From Oscillospiraceae bacterium (GTDB lineage Bacteria > Bacillota > Clostridia > Oscillospirales > Oscillospiraceae): a DNA stretch of 64,000 nucleotides. Made by a program: the position numbers and the translations under genes. How positions within the stretch are numbered: the stretch's first letter is position 1; each line of letters opens with the position of its first letter. The notes beneath the pieces were generated by a model. The model did no database searches, was not told the origin of the DNA, and worked only from the letters and a program-made list of their open reading frames with translations. The stretch lies in NCBI GenBank assembly GCA_902802045.1, contig CADCKQ010000004.1:62001-126000 (forward strand), given 5' to 3'. Below are positions 7,138 to 16,718 of this stretch, in pieces.

Positions 7138-8427
7138 ATGAATATGACAGAGACAAAAAAAGAAAAAGAAAGAGCCTGTCTGGCGGGACTTGCTGCCCTC
7201 TCTATGGACGTGCGGGAGAGATCGACGGATATTTCAATGGATGAGCTCTCCGCCCTGATAGAGACCGCAGGCGGTGAACCCGTATGCACTCTGATCCAGC
7301 AGAGGCCGGCACCGGATCCCGGATCATTTCTGGGAGAGGGGAAAGTAGCTGAGCTCAAGGAACTTGCGGAGAATAACGATTGCAGCTTAGTAGTATTCGA
7401 CAACGAGCTCTCGCCCTCCCAGATGAGGGTACTGGAGGATAAGCTCGGAGTGAGAGTGCTCGACAGGTCCGGACTCATACTCGATATCTTTGCCCAGAGG
7501 GCGAGAACGAGGGAAGGACAGCTCCAGGTGGAGCTGGCACAATATAAATACATGCTGCCGAGGCTTACCGGTATGTGGACGCACCTTGTGCGGCAGACAG
7601 CCTCCGGCGGATCGTCTCCTATCGGAACCAGAGGCCCCGGCGAGACTCAGCTCGAAACGGACAGGCGGCATATAAGAAGAAAGATCCAGAAGCTCGAAGA
7701 GGAACTGGCAGAGGTCAGAAAAGTCCGTGGGACCCAGAGACGCAGAAGGGTAAAAAACGAGATTCCCGTTGTCGCGATAGTGGGCTACACAAATGCCGGG
7801 AAATCCACTCTGCTTAACAAGCTCACGGGAAGCAGCATCGAGGCAAACGACAGACTTTTCGATACGCTTGATACTACGACCAAAAAGCTCAGGATAGACG
7901 ATACGACAGAGGTCCTGATCTCGGATACGGTCGGCTTTATAAGAAAACTGCCGACTCAGCTGATAGAGGCGTTCAAGGCAACGCTCGAGGAGCTGGAATA
8001 CTCGGATGTGCTGCTGCATGTTATAGACATTTCAAACCCCGAGTGGGAAGAACAGGCAAAGATAGTTGACGAGCTGATCACCGCTCTGGGAGCAGAAAAG
8101 ACTCCGTGCATCAGGGTATTTAACAAATGCGACAAATTCATCGGGATAAAGCCCCACGGAGATAACTCGGTATGCATTTCAGCAAAGAGCGGGGAAGGGC
8201 TTGAGGCGCTTAAAGAGAAGATCGTCTCGGTACTCGATAAAGAAAAAGTTCATCTCAAGCTTCTGCTGCCGTATTCGAGAGCGGGGCTTGTGGACAGTTT
8301 AAACCGTGAGGCTTCCGTCATCTCCTGCGAATACAGAAATGATGGCATAGAGGTAGAGTTTTCTGCCGACAGAGCTTTCTGCGACAGGATACTTGCAGAC
8401 AGAGATATAAAAAATGCCGGGATCTGA
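7138..8427 (+). CDS. hflX: Ribosome-associated GTPase HflX
   Basis: A 429-residue GTPase. An N-terminal HflX domain with GPGETQLETDRRHI, a basic coiled coil, then the G domain: G1 GYTNAGKST at 216-224, DTVGF at 262-266 and NKCD at 329-332. HflX splits or rescues stalled ribosomes. No Shine-Dalgarno precedes the ATG, and the nearest good promoter would start transcription on the start codon itself, so the mRNA may be leaderless. The stop overlaps the start of the YigZ-like gene by 14 bases, which suggests coupled translation. Confidence 0.95.
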   Translation: MNMTETKKEKERACLAGLAALSMDVRERSTDISMDELSALIETAGGEPVCTLIQQRPAPDPGSFLGEGKVAELKELAENNDCSLVVFDNELSPSQMRVLEDKLGVRVLDRSGLILDIFAQRARTREGQLQVELAQYKYMLPRLTGMWTHLVRQTASGGSSPIGTRGPGETQLETDRRHIRRKIQKLEEELAEVRKVRGTQRRRRVKNEIPVVAIVGYTNAGKSTLLNKLTGSSIEANDRLFDTLDTTTKKLRIDDTTEVLISDTVGFIRKLPTQLIEAFKATLEELEYSDVLLHVIDISNPEWEEQAKIVDELITALGAEKTPCIRVFNKCDKFIGIKPHGDNSVCISAKSGEGLEALKEKIVSVLDKEKVHLKLLLPYSRAGLVDSLNREASVISCEYRNDGIEVEFSADRAFCDRILADRDIKNAGI

Positions 8428-9004
8428 AAACATAAGAAAAAAAGTGCCCGCCGGAGACGGCGAGAGCCTTTATACGGAGAAAAGATCGCAGTTTCTGGGG
8501 CATGTCAGAAAGGTAAGCACCGAGGACGAGGCGAGAGCCTTCATAGCGGAAGTTAAGAAAAACAACCGTGACGCCCGCCACAACTGCTGGGCTTATATAA
8601 TAGACCAAAACACATTCCGCTACAGCGACGACGGCGAGCCCCAGGGGACTGCCGGAATACCTATGCTTGAAGTCCTGAGACGCGAGGGCGTGTCGGAATG
8701 CGTTTGTGTTGTCACAAGATATTTCGGAGGGGTGCTGCTCGGAGCGGGCGGGCTTTTGAGAGCTTATACAAAAGCCTGCAAGGACGCGCTCGACGACGCC
8801 GGAACGGAAGAGATACGCGAAAGATCCCTTATCGGTGTAAGCTGTCCGTACTCTCTGTTCGAAAAGCTGAAATATGAACTTACTCCATATGAGGCGCTCA
8901 TAAAAAACGCCCGATACGGAGAAACGATAGAGCTTGAAATAGAAGTTCCGATTGAAAAAGCGGAAGATCTTCAGAAAAAAATAAAAGAGATCGGGATCTA
9001 TTGA
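8414..9004 (+). CDS. YigZ/IMPACT family protein (UPF0029)
   Basis: A 196-residue protein with the family signatures KNNRDARHNCWAY near residue 55, DDGEPQGTAG near 75 and VTRYFGGVLLGAGGL near 98-112. The C-terminal part is the DUF1949-type ferredoxin-like domain. The family is linked to translational control, with biochemical role unsettled. Translation is probably coupled to hflX through the 14-base overlap. The stop codon sits in the loop of the operon terminator. Confidence 0.92.
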   Translation: MPGSENIRKKVPAGDGESLYTEKRSQFLGHVRKVSTEDEARAFIAEVKKNNRDARHNCWAYIIDQNTFRYSDDGEPQGTAGIPMLEVLRREGVSECVCVVTRYFGGVLLGAGGLLRAYTKACKDALDDAGTEEIRERSLIGVSCPYSLFEKLKYELTPYEALIKNARYGETIELEIEVPIEKAEDLQKKIKEIGIY

Positions 9005-9020
9005 CCCCGATCTCTTCTTT
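8986..9020 (+). terminator. Terminator of the hflX operon
   Basis: GAGATCGGG (8987-8995) pairs with CCCGATCTC (9006-9014), followed by TTCTTTATT. The stop codon of the upstream gene is in the loop. Confidence 0.7.
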
Positions 9021-9031
9021 ATTGATAGGTA

Positions 9032-10579
9032 TTATTTCGCGTATTCGACAGCCTTGGTCTCGCGGAAGACATGGACCTTGATCTGGCCCGGGTATGTGAC
9101 TTCCTGCTCGATCTTCCTTGCAATGTCGCGGGCAAGAAGGATCATCTGGTCTTCGTTTACCTCTTCCGGCTTGACCATTATACGGATCTCCCGGCCTGCC
9201 TGAATAGCATAGGAGGAGGCGATCCCGGGGAAGCTGTTGGAGACTTCTTCGAGCTTTTCGAGACGTTTTACATAGGTCTCGATATTCTCGCGTCTCGCGC
9301 CCGGACGGGAAGCTGAGATGGCGTCTGCAGCCTGGACCAGGCATGCAATAACGCTCTTGCATTCGACGTCGCCGTGGTGAGCCTCTATAGCGTTGACGAC
9401 GACCTCATTTTCCTTGTACTTTCTGGCAATATCTACGCCTATCTGAACGTGGCTGCCCTCAGTCTCGTGGTCTATGGACTTGCCGATATCGTGCAGGAGT
9501 CCAGCGCGTTTGGCAGTAGTAACATCTACACCGAGTTCTGCCGCCATCAGGCCTGCGATATGGGCAACTTCGATGGAGTGGTTCAGAACGTTCTGACCGT
9601 AACTCGTCCTGAAGTGCATGCGCCCAAGAAGTTTTATGATCTCGGGGTTGAGGCTGTGGATATTGGTCTCAAAGGCAGCTCTCTCGCCTTCAGATTTGAT
9701 GATGCTGTTGACTTCTTTCTGGGCTTTGGAAACCATCTCCTCGATACGTGCCGGATGGATCCTGCCGTCCTGGATCAGTTTTTCCAGAGCCAGGCGGGCA
9801 ACTTCCCTTCGAACCGGATCAAAACCGGAGACAGTGATAGCTTCCGGAGTATCGTCTATTATCAGGTCGCAACCTGTCAGTGTCTCAATGGACCTGATGT
9901 TGCGTCCTTCACGGCCGATTATGCGGCCTTTCATCTCGTCGTTCGGCAATGCAACGACAGAGACCGTTATCTCGCTCGCGTGGTCTGCAGCGCAGCGCTG
10001 GATCGCAGTGGAGATTATCTCCCGGGCTCTTTCATCGGCCTCGTCCTTGTACTGCTGTTCGACCTCCTTGAGCTTGACCGCCATCTCATGGGTGGCGTCC
10101 TGTCTTACCATGTCTACCAGGTAATTTTTCGCTTCTTCAGCGGAAAAACCGGATATCTTTTCCAGCATTTCAAGCTGGCCCGCTTTGACCTTCTCTACTT
10201 CCTCTTCCTGCTTCTTTACCGCAGCAAGCTTGTCTGAAAGAAGTTCATTTTTTCTGTCAATGTTCTCGATCTTTTTATCGAGGTTTTCTTCCTTCTGCTG
10301 CAGACGGTGCTCCTGCTTCTGGAGCTCTGATCTGCGCTCTTTTACTTCACGCTCATACTCAGTACGGTTTTTGTGTATTTCTTCCCTTGCCTCAACGAGA
10401 GCTTCTCTTTTTTTGCTCTCGGCACTCTTTATCGACTCGTTTATTATACGTTTAGCTTCTTCTTCGGCACTCTCGATCTCCCGCTCACCGACTTTCTTGC
10501 GATAGATAATACCGAGGACGAAAAATAAAACAGCTGCTGCCAAAACGACGACTATAAAAATCCAAAGTGGAACAGACAT
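9032..10579 (-). CDS. rny: Ribonuclease Y
   Basis: A 515-residue membrane-anchored endoribonuclease that starts decay of many mRNAs in Firmicutes. Order: membrane helix (about 4-26), long coiled coil (30-165), KH domain (about 200-265, [13 protein letters not shown]) and HD domain with [10 protein letters not shown]. The length matches the family. I take the start at MSVPLW because GGAGGTG lies upstream; the in-frame ATG seven codons earlier overlaps that ribosome binding site. It ends beside the hflX terminator in convergent orientation. Confidence 0.96.
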   Translation of the reverse strand: MSVPLWIFIVVVLAAAVLFFVLGIIYRKKVGEREIESAEEEAKRIINESIKSAESKKREALVEAREEIHKNRTEYEREVKERRSELQKQEHRLQQKEENLDKKIENIDRKNELLSDKLAAVKKQEEEVEKVKAGQLEMLEKISGFSAEEAKNYLVDMVRQDATHEMAVKLKEVEQQYKDEADERAREIISTAIQRCAADHASEITVSVVALPNDEMKGRIIGREGRNIRSIETLTGCDLIIDDTPEAITVSGFDPVRREVARLALEKLIQDGRIHPARIEEMVSKAQKEVNSIIKSEGERAAFETNIHSLNPEIIKLLGRMHFRTSYGQNVLNHSIEVAHIAGLMAAELGVDVTTAKRAGLLHDIGKSIDHETEGSHVQIGVDIARKYKENEVVVNAIEAHHGDVECKSVIACLVQAADAISASRPGARRENIETYVKRLEKLEEVSNSFPGIASSYAIQAGREIRIMVKPEEVNEDQMILLARDIARKIEQEVTYPGQIKVHVFRETKAVEYAK

Positions 10580-10928
10580 AGAAAATAAACACACCTCCAT
10601 TCTTTTAAAATTTAAGGTGGTTTTTGCAATATTATCAAATTAATTATATTTTTGTCGTATATATTCTATCAATAATAAAGATTTTTAATATATATAGAAA
10701 AATACAGAATGATCTTAAATATAATTAATAAATAACCAAGTAAAACCAATCAATTCTATCTTAACAGGGAAATTATGTCAAGCTATTTGTGAGAAGATAA
10801 ATTGCACAATGAGCGGAGAATTGCTCTCCGCTCATATTTGCGTTCTTAAGTTTTTCACAGGAAAGAAACAGCACGGTTTATAAAACGCAGTCCGTCTGAT
10901 TCATTTCATCGGAGAACGCCTCAGGCTT
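10580..10928. promoter_or_regulatory. AT-rich intergenic region between rny and trkH
   Basis: A leftward promoter for rny, TTGACA (10776-10781) and TAGAAT (10753-10758) with 17-base spacing, predicts an A/T-rich leader of about 165 nt. A hairpin TGAGCGGAGA/TCTCCGCTCA at 10810-10834 may end the trkA-trkH transcript, though its T-run is poor. No coding sequence was seen. Confidence 0.6.
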
Positions 10929-12377
10929 TTAAAATTTAATGTTTTTCCAGGTCCTTGGTGAAAACAGTATTATCATCGCATAGATCTCAAGCCGTCCGAA
11001 GAGCATGCAGAACGCAAGCACCACCTTTGAAAAGCTGGAAAATGCAGCGAAATTACCCATAGGCCCGATCATGTCCGCAAGACCCGGTCCAACGTTTGAC
11101 ATGGCTGTAAGCGCGGCAGAATAATTTATCTGTGAGTCAAAACCGTCGACTGATATGAGAAGGCCGGTAATGAGAATGAGAAGCATGTACAGAATAAAAT
11201 AGGTATAAGCAGCCTTTACGCTGCTTTTGTCAAGGCGTGTTCCTTCAAGCCTGACAGGGGCTACGCTCCTGGGAGACAGGATCTCTTTAAGATCGGCATA
11301 AACACCTTTTACGACTATCATGACACGTGAAAGCTTCATTCCGCCTCCGGTGCTGCCGGCGCAGCCGCCTATAAACATCAGCATAACTATAATGCTTTTG
11401 GTGTATCCCGGCCAGGCGAGGAAGTTGCGGTTTGAAAAACCGGTGGTGGAAATTATGGCTGCTACCTGAAATAGAGCGATCCTGAAGGCTTCACTGAAGG
11501 AGCCGTATATTTTTACGATACCTAAAGCAATTATGAGCGTCACACCGAGAACGAGAGCAAGAAAAACATGCAGTTCTTCGCTCTTTACGGCGATCTTAAA
11601 TCTGCCTGTCAAAGCCAGGAAGTAGAGGTTGAAGTTAACGGCACAGACCAGCATGAATATCGCGATAACATATTCTATATATGCACTGTGGAAGCCGGCG
11701 ATAGCGTCTCCTCTTGTTGAAAATCCTCCCGTTCCGACTGTTGAGAACGAATGCAGGATTGCCTCATAAAAGTTCATGCCTCCGAGCATAAGAAGTATGG
11801 TTTCAAGCAGGGTTATTCCGATATAAATGAGATACAGAATGCGGGCGGTTGAGCTTATCTTCGGGACAAGCTTTCCGACGCTTGGGCCGGGAACTTCAGC
11901 TCTCATAACATGCATCGAGTTTTCGCGGCTCTTTGGCTGGATCGCCATCATGAAGACAAGCATGCCCATACCGCCTATCCAATGGGTAAACATTCTCCAG
12001 AAAGCCCCGCATTTGGACAGCGATTCGACATCTGTTACTATGGAGGAACCCGTGGTGGTAAAGCCTGAAACAGTCTCAAAGAATGAAGACGCGTAATTTG
12101 GAATCTCACCGCTTATAAAGAGAGGCAGGGCACCGAGGAGAGACATTATAGTCCAGCTGATACCGACTGTGAAAAAACCCTCTCTTGCGAACATTTCGTT
12201 CGATGAAGGCTTAATCAGTCTGAACAGAAGACCCAGGCCTGCACAAAGAGCTGCGGTTACAACAAAATTCCAGATACTTTCATGATATATCAGGCCGCAA
12301 AGCAAAGGCAGCATCAGCAGTGCGGACAAAATCAGCAGAACAGTTCCTGCGGTGCGGAAACAGAGTTTAAAGTTCAT
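10929..12377 (-). CDS. trkH: Trk/Ktr potassium uptake channel subunit TrkH
   Basis: A 482-residue integral membrane protein of the TrkH/KtrB family with multiple hydrophobic segments and selectivity-filter-type loops, for example TTTGSSIV near 108, STVGTGGFSTRG near 220 and GCAGSTGGGMKL near 346. It conducts K+ (with H+ or Na+) across the cell membrane with TrkA as the gating ring. Its start overlaps the trkA stop by four bases (ATGA), so the two are translated together. Confidence 0.94.
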   Translation of the reverse strand: MNFKLCFRTAGTVLLILSALLMLPLLCGLIYHESIWNFVVTAALCAGLGLLFRLIKPSSNEMFAREGFFTVGISWTIMSLLGALPLFISGEIPNYASSFFETVSGFTTTGSSIVTDVESLSKCGAFWRMFTHWIGGMGMLVFMMAIQPKSRENSMHVMRAEVPGPSVGKLVPKISSTARILYLIYIGITLLETILLMLGGMNFYEAILHSFSTVGTGGFSTRGDAIAGFHSAYIEYVIAIFMLVCAVNFNLYFLALTGRFKIAVKSEELHVFLALVLGVTLIIALGIVKIYGSFSEAFRIALFQVAAIISTTGFSNRNFLAWPGYTKSIIVMLMFIGGCAGSTGGGMKLSRVMIVVKGVYADLKEILSPRSVAPVRLEGTRLDKSSVKAAYTYFILYMLLILITGLLISVDGFDSQINYSAALTAMSNVGPGLADMIGPMGNFAAFSSFSKVVLAFCMLFGRLEIYAMIILFSPRTWKNIKF

Positions 12378-13726
12378 GTCAAAATATCTCCAATATTTTT
12401 GACTGTTCTTCTGGGAGATATAATAATTGCATAGTCTCCCGGTTCCAGAACGGAAAGTCCGTCGGGCACCAAGGATTTGTTATCCCTGATGACAGATATG
12501 ATAAGAACGTCTTTGCGGAGTTTTAGATCTTTTAAAGGAATGCCGGTACACGGGGCATCTTTGTCAATATAGAATTCCGCGGCTTCCGCTTTTCCGTCTG
12601 CAAGCAGATACAGCGTCTCCATGCTGGAGCCCTCTGAATTGCCCATAGCTCTGACATATCTGATGATCTGCTCACTCATGAGTCCTTTTTCATTTACGAT
12701 CGAATCCAATCCTGCGGACTCGCTGATCTCCGCAAAGTGATCCCGCGTGACTTGAGTGACGGTCTTTGCGCCTGTCTTGGATTTTGCATATATGGAAGTA
12801 ATGATGTTGTCGGAGTTGTCTCCGGAAACTGCCACAAAAGCATCACAGTTTCTTAAACCCGCTTCTATGAGTACATCGTCATGAGTCGCGTCGCCAAATA
12901 CCACATTTGCTTTAGGAATAAAATCTGTCAGGACCTCGCATTTTGCCCTGTCTTTTTCAATTATAGTCACTTCCATGCCGAGCTCGCAGAGCATCCCGGC
13001 GAGATATACGGCGATTTTGCTCCCGCCCATGATGATAACATCCCTGATCTTTCTGGTGTATGCTCCAACGGCATTGAAGAACTTTCTGAGTTCCGTCGCC
13101 GAACCGAAAACACTGAGTTTGTCATTTTCCCTGAGCGAAAAACCCCCGCGCGGGATGATCGCTTCATTCCCTCGCTCGACCACGGATATCAGAACTTTGG
13201 AACCGAATCGGGGCAGGTCTTTAAGCTGAAGCCCTATGAGGGGACTCCCGGCAGCTATTTTGTACTCCGCTATCTCCAGCTGGCATTTTGAAAAAGTGCT
13301 GACATGCGAAGCGGAGGGGAATTTTATAATTCTCGATATTTCCTTTGCGCATTCATACTCGGGATTTACGACAACGGAAAGACCGAGTGTTTCGCGCAGA
13401 AATTCGTTTTGCTTCAGGTATTGGGTCGCACTGACACGGGCAATAACATGTTTTGTTCCGAGCCTTCGGGCAGCTATACCGCAGATCATATTTGTTTCAT
13501 CGCTGCGCATTGTTGCAATGAGAAGATCCGCATTCTCGACTCCCGCATCCTTCAGGACATCGGAGTCTGTTCCGCTTCCCTGTACACAGATAACATCCAG
13601 GGCGTTGGAAATATAAGACACGACCTCATCGCTGTTGTCGACTATTGTCACGTCGTGGCCTTCATCGGAGAGAGCGCTTGCAAGAGCGAATCCCGATTTT
13701 CCGCCTCCGACTATAATAATCTTCAT
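12374..13726 (-). CDS. trkA: Trk potassium uptake regulator TrkA
   Basis: A 450-residue cytoplasmic gating subunit with two RCK modules: Rossmann TrkA_N (GGGKSGFA at 7-14) plus TrkA_C, then a second pair (MGGSKIAVYLAG near 230). It binds nucleotide and gates TrkH. The start at MKIIIVGGG is fixed by GGAGG nine bases upstream; an earlier in-frame ATG has no ribosome binding site. It is first gene of the trkA-trkH operon. Confidence 0.94.
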   Translation of the reverse strand: MKIIIVGGGKSGFALASALSDEGHDVTIVDNSDEVVSYISNALDVICVQGSGTDSDVLKDAGVENADLLIATMRSDETNMICGIAARRLGTKHVIARVSATQYLKQNEFLRETLGLSVVVNPEYECAKEISRIIKFPSASHVSTFSKCQLEIAEYKIAAGSPLIGLQLKDLPRFGSKVLISVVERGNEAIIPRGGFSLRENDKLSVFGSATELRKFFNAVGAYTRKIRDVIIMGGSKIAVYLAGMLCELGMEVTIIEKDRAKCEVLTDFIPKANVVFGDATHDDVLIEAGLRNCDAFVAVSGDNSDNIITSIYAKSKTGAKTVTQVTRDHFAEISESAGLDSIVNEKGLMSEQIIRYVRAMGNSEGSSMETLYLLADGKAEAAEFYIDKDAPCTGIPLKDLKLRKDVLIISVIRDNKSLVPDGLSVLEPGDYAIIISPRRTVKNIGDILT

Positions 13727-13869
13727 AAGGCAGTACCTCCGCAAAATACATAATAAATCATATTATTATATCAGCTAATAAAGGAAAAGTACATTCTTTT
13801 TAGGTTTCCAATTATGGATAATAATAAGCGCACATGATATAATCAAAAAAAACAATGGGGCGGGGAATA

Positions 13870-15090
13870 ATGAAAATATGCATAATCGGTGCAGGAGCCT
13901 CGGGAATGATGGCAGCACTGGCAGCGTCAGAGCGGAAAACAAACATTATCACTGTTTTTGAGAGACAGCAGAGAGCCGGGAAAAAGCTCAGCGTGACCGG
14001 TAACGGCAGATGCAATCTTACAAATACCAATGCTTCTGTCACGTACTATCACGGGCAGTCTCCCGAGTTCGCAGCATTTGCGCTTTCCTCTTTCGGCCCG
14101 GAAGAAGTAAGAGCATATTTCAAAAAACTGGGTCTTCTTACAACAGAAGAGTACGGCGGCAAAGTATATCCTCTTTCCAATTCCGCCAACAGCGTACTGG
14201 ATGTCCTCAGATTGCGCGCGGTCAGCTGCGGGATCGATATAAAGACTTCCTGTGAGGCAGAGATAATAACAAAAACGGCTGAAGGCTTCAAAGTCACGGC
14301 AGGAGCTGAGACTGAGACTTTTGACAGGGTAATAGTCGCCTGCGGAGGACCTGCCGGGAGAAAAGCGGGGGGAACAGAGTCCGGGATAAAGCTGCTGAAG
14401 AGCCTCGGGCACAGCTGTACAGCGCTTTATCCGTCCCTTGTACAGATAAGGACAGATCCGGTCTACCCCAGAGCGCTTAAGGGAGTAAAGGCGGATTGCA
14501 GAATAAGCCTGTTTTCCTGCTCTGAAAAACGAGCCGAAACAGAGGGAGAACTGCTGTTTACGGACAGCGGTGTCTCGGGACCGGCTGTTTTCGATATATC
14601 CAGACAGGTCTCCGTCGGGAGCGGTGATGATCTGTATTTAATGCTTGATTTTCTGAAGGACAGCTCTGCTGAAGAAGTGACGGAAATGATAAGACAGAGG
14701 ATAGAGCTTATGCCTGAGCTCCCGTGCTCAGACCTTCTGACAGGGACCGTTCATAACCGCCTCGGCAGAATGGTCCTGAAATACAGCGCCATAGCTCAGG
14801 AGAAAAAGGTTTCGGAGCTTTCATCTTCAGATGTGAAAAAGATCGCATATTCGATCAAGAACTTCACTTTAAAGGTGGCAGGAACGGAGTCCTTTGACAA
14901 TGCCCAGGTGACAGCGGGGGGAATAAGGACTTCGGAATTCGACACTGAGACAATGGAGAGCAGGATCGTTCCGGGGCTCTATGCCTGCGGTGAAGTGCTG
15001 GATATTGACGGAGACTGCGGGGGCTTTAATCTTCAGTGGGCATGGGCAAGCGGAAGGCTTGCAGGCCTCTCGGCCTCAGCGGGGAAATAA
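13870..15090 (+). CDS. HI0933/BaiN-type flavoprotein oxidoreductase
   Basis: A 406-residue FAD-binding protein. An N-terminal dinucleotide motif GAGASGMMAA at 7-16, the GKKLSVTGNGRCNLTN signature near 43, and a C-terminal YACGEVLDIDGDCGGFNLQWAW signature define the HI0933 family, which includes BaiN and uncharacterised members. Substrate is unknown. The start at MKICII is preferred because the fold begins there and GGGGA lies just upstream. The next flavoprotein gene starts two bases after its stop, so they form an operon. Confidence 0.9.
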   Translation: MKICIIGAGASGMMAALAASERKTNIITVFERQQRAGKKLSVTGNGRCNLTNTNASVTYYHGQSPEFAAFALSSFGPEEVRAYFKKLGLLTTEEYGGKVYPLSNSANSVLDVLRLRAVSCGIDIKTSCEAEIITKTAEGFKVTAGAETETFDRVIVACGGPAGRKAGGTESGIKLLKSLGHSCTALYPSLVQIRTDPVYPRALKGVKADCRISLFSCSEKRAETEGELLFTDSGVSGPAVFDISRQVSVGSGDDLYLMLDFLKDSSAEEVTEMIRQRIELMPELPCSDLLTGTVHNRLGRMVLKYSAIAQEKKVSELSSSDVKKIAYSIKNFTLKVAGTESFDNAQVTAGGIRTSEFDTETMESRIVPGLYACGEVLDIDGDCGGFNLQWAWASGRLAGLSASAGK

Positions 15091-15091
15091 A

Positions 15092-16681
15092 ATGAACAGC
15101 AACAGATATCTGGTCAAAAATTTAAGACTCGGCGTCGGAGAAGATATCGGCGCCTTGAGGAAGAGAGCGGCAAAGGTCCTGAAGATAAAGGAAAGCGATA
15201 TTAAGGATATAAGCCTTGTGAAACGCTCTCTGGACGCGAGAAAAAAGAACGACATCCACTATGTCTGCTCGGCGGCAGTCACAGCCGGGAATGCTCTGAA
15301 CGCCGACTTGTATGAGGAGATCGCATACGGGATCCCAAAAGTCTCATTTCATGGTCTGAGGCCGGTCATCGCAGGGTTCGGGCCTGCAGGAATTTTCGCA
15401 GGTCTTGTTCTTTCCAAAGCCGGGCTCATGCCGCTGATCCTTGAGAGAGGCGGAACCGTAGAGGAGAGAACGGAGAAGGTGGAGGCCTTCAGGAAGGGAG
15501 AGGCCCCTCTGGATACCGAGTGCAATGTACAGTTCGGGGAGGGCGGAGCAGGAACCTTTTCGGACGGAAAGCTCAATACCGGAACTCATGACAGCCGCAT
15601 TTCATGGGTCCTGAGACAGTTTTACGAACACGGGGCTCAGGAGAGCATCCTTTATGACGCAAAGCCGCACATAGGCACAGATATACTGTGCAGAGTCGTA
15701 AAAAATATCAGAGAGGACATTATTTCAAACGGGGGAGAGATCCTCTTCAACTCAAAGCTCGAGAGCATAAACATTCAAAGCGGTTCCGTTTGCTCAGTAA
15801 CTGTATTGCGCGGGGATGAAAAAATCGGGATCCCGTGCGAAAAACTGATCCTTGCCACAGGGCACTCCTCAAGAGACACCTTTGAAATGCTCAAAAGCAA
15901 AAACGTGCCTATGGCCAGAAAAGGCTTTTCCATGGGCGTCAGAGTCGAGCACAGACAGGAGGACGTTAATGCCTCGCAATACGGAGAAGACCCTCCCGAA
16001 GGGCTTCCTGCGGCGGATTATTCTGCAAACGCGCATTTTGAAGACGGGACCTCGGCCTATACATTCTGCATGTGTCCGGGAGGCAAAGTCATAGCAGCTG
16101 CCTCTGAAGAGGGCGGTGTCTGTACAAACGGTATGAGCGATTCGAAGAGAGATGCCGAGAATGCAAACAGCGCCATACTTGTCACATTAAGTCCTGAGGA
16201 CTTCCCGGGAGATGATGTGCTGGCAGGCGTGTACTGGCAGAGGGAGATAGAGAGAAAAGCATATCTTTATGCGGGAAAAGACTATAAAGCACCGGTGCAG
16301 AAAGTCGGTGACTTCCTTGACAATACGGCCAGCACCGGCCCGGGCAGAGTAAGACCGAGCTATGAGCCGGGAGTATATTGGGGAGATATAAGACAGGTGC
16401 TTCCAGCCAGGATAACGGAGGTGCTTGCGAAAGCAATACCGGAGTTTTCCAAAAGACTTGCTTTTTTCAGGGATCCGGACGCTGTTTTAACCTGTCCTGA
16501 AGCAAGATCCTCATCGCCTGTAAGGATCCTGAGAGATGAGAACTGCGAGAGCGGCATCAAGGGCCTTTACCCCTGCGGAGAAGGGGCAGGCTATGCCGGG
16601 GGCATAACGTCCGCGGCAGTAGACGGGATGAGGTGTGCCGAGAAAGTGATTTTGTCCCTTTTAAGAGAAAAAGATGTATGA
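15092..16681 (+). CDS. FAD-dependent dehydrogenase-like protein
   Basis: A 529-residue protein of the large FAD-dependent family often labelled NAD-utilizing dehydrogenase. Residues 1-80 are a small N-terminal alpha/beta domain (YLVKNLRLGVGED). FAD binding follows at GFGPAGIFAG near 92-101, then VQFGEGGAGTFSDGKL and a C-terminal LYPCGEGAGYAGGITSAA. The family is widespread in Firmicutes and of unknown substrate. It begins two bases after the upstream flavoprotein gene with GGGGAAATAA serving as ribosome binding site. Confidence 0.88.
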   Translation: MNSNRYLVKNLRLGVGEDIGALRKRAAKVLKIKESDIKDISLVKRSLDARKKNDIHYVCSAAVTAGNALNADLYEEIAYGIPKVSFHGLRPVIAGFGPAGIFAGLVLSKAGLMPLILERGGTVEERTEKVEAFRKGEAPLDTECNVQFGEGGAGTFSDGKLNTGTHDSRISWVLRQFYEHGAQESILYDAKPHIGTDILCRVVKNIREDIISNGGEILFNSKLESINIQSGSVCSVTVLRGDEKIGIPCEKLILATGHSSRDTFEMLKSKNVPMARKGFSMGVRVEHRQEDVNASQYGEDPPEGLPAADYSANAHFEDGTSAYTFCMCPGGKVIAAASEEGGVCTNGMSDSKRDAENANSAILVTLSPEDFPGDDVLAGVYWQREIERKAYLYAGKDYKAPVQKVGDFLDNTASTGPGRVRPSYEPGVYWGDIRQVLPARITEVLAKAIPEFSKRLAFFRDPDAVLTCPEARSSSPVRILRDENCESGIKGLYPCGEGAGYAGGITSAAVDGMRCAEKVILSLLREKDV

Positions 16682-16718
16682 TATAATCTTTTCAGAATAA
16701 AAACAACACGGAGATGAG

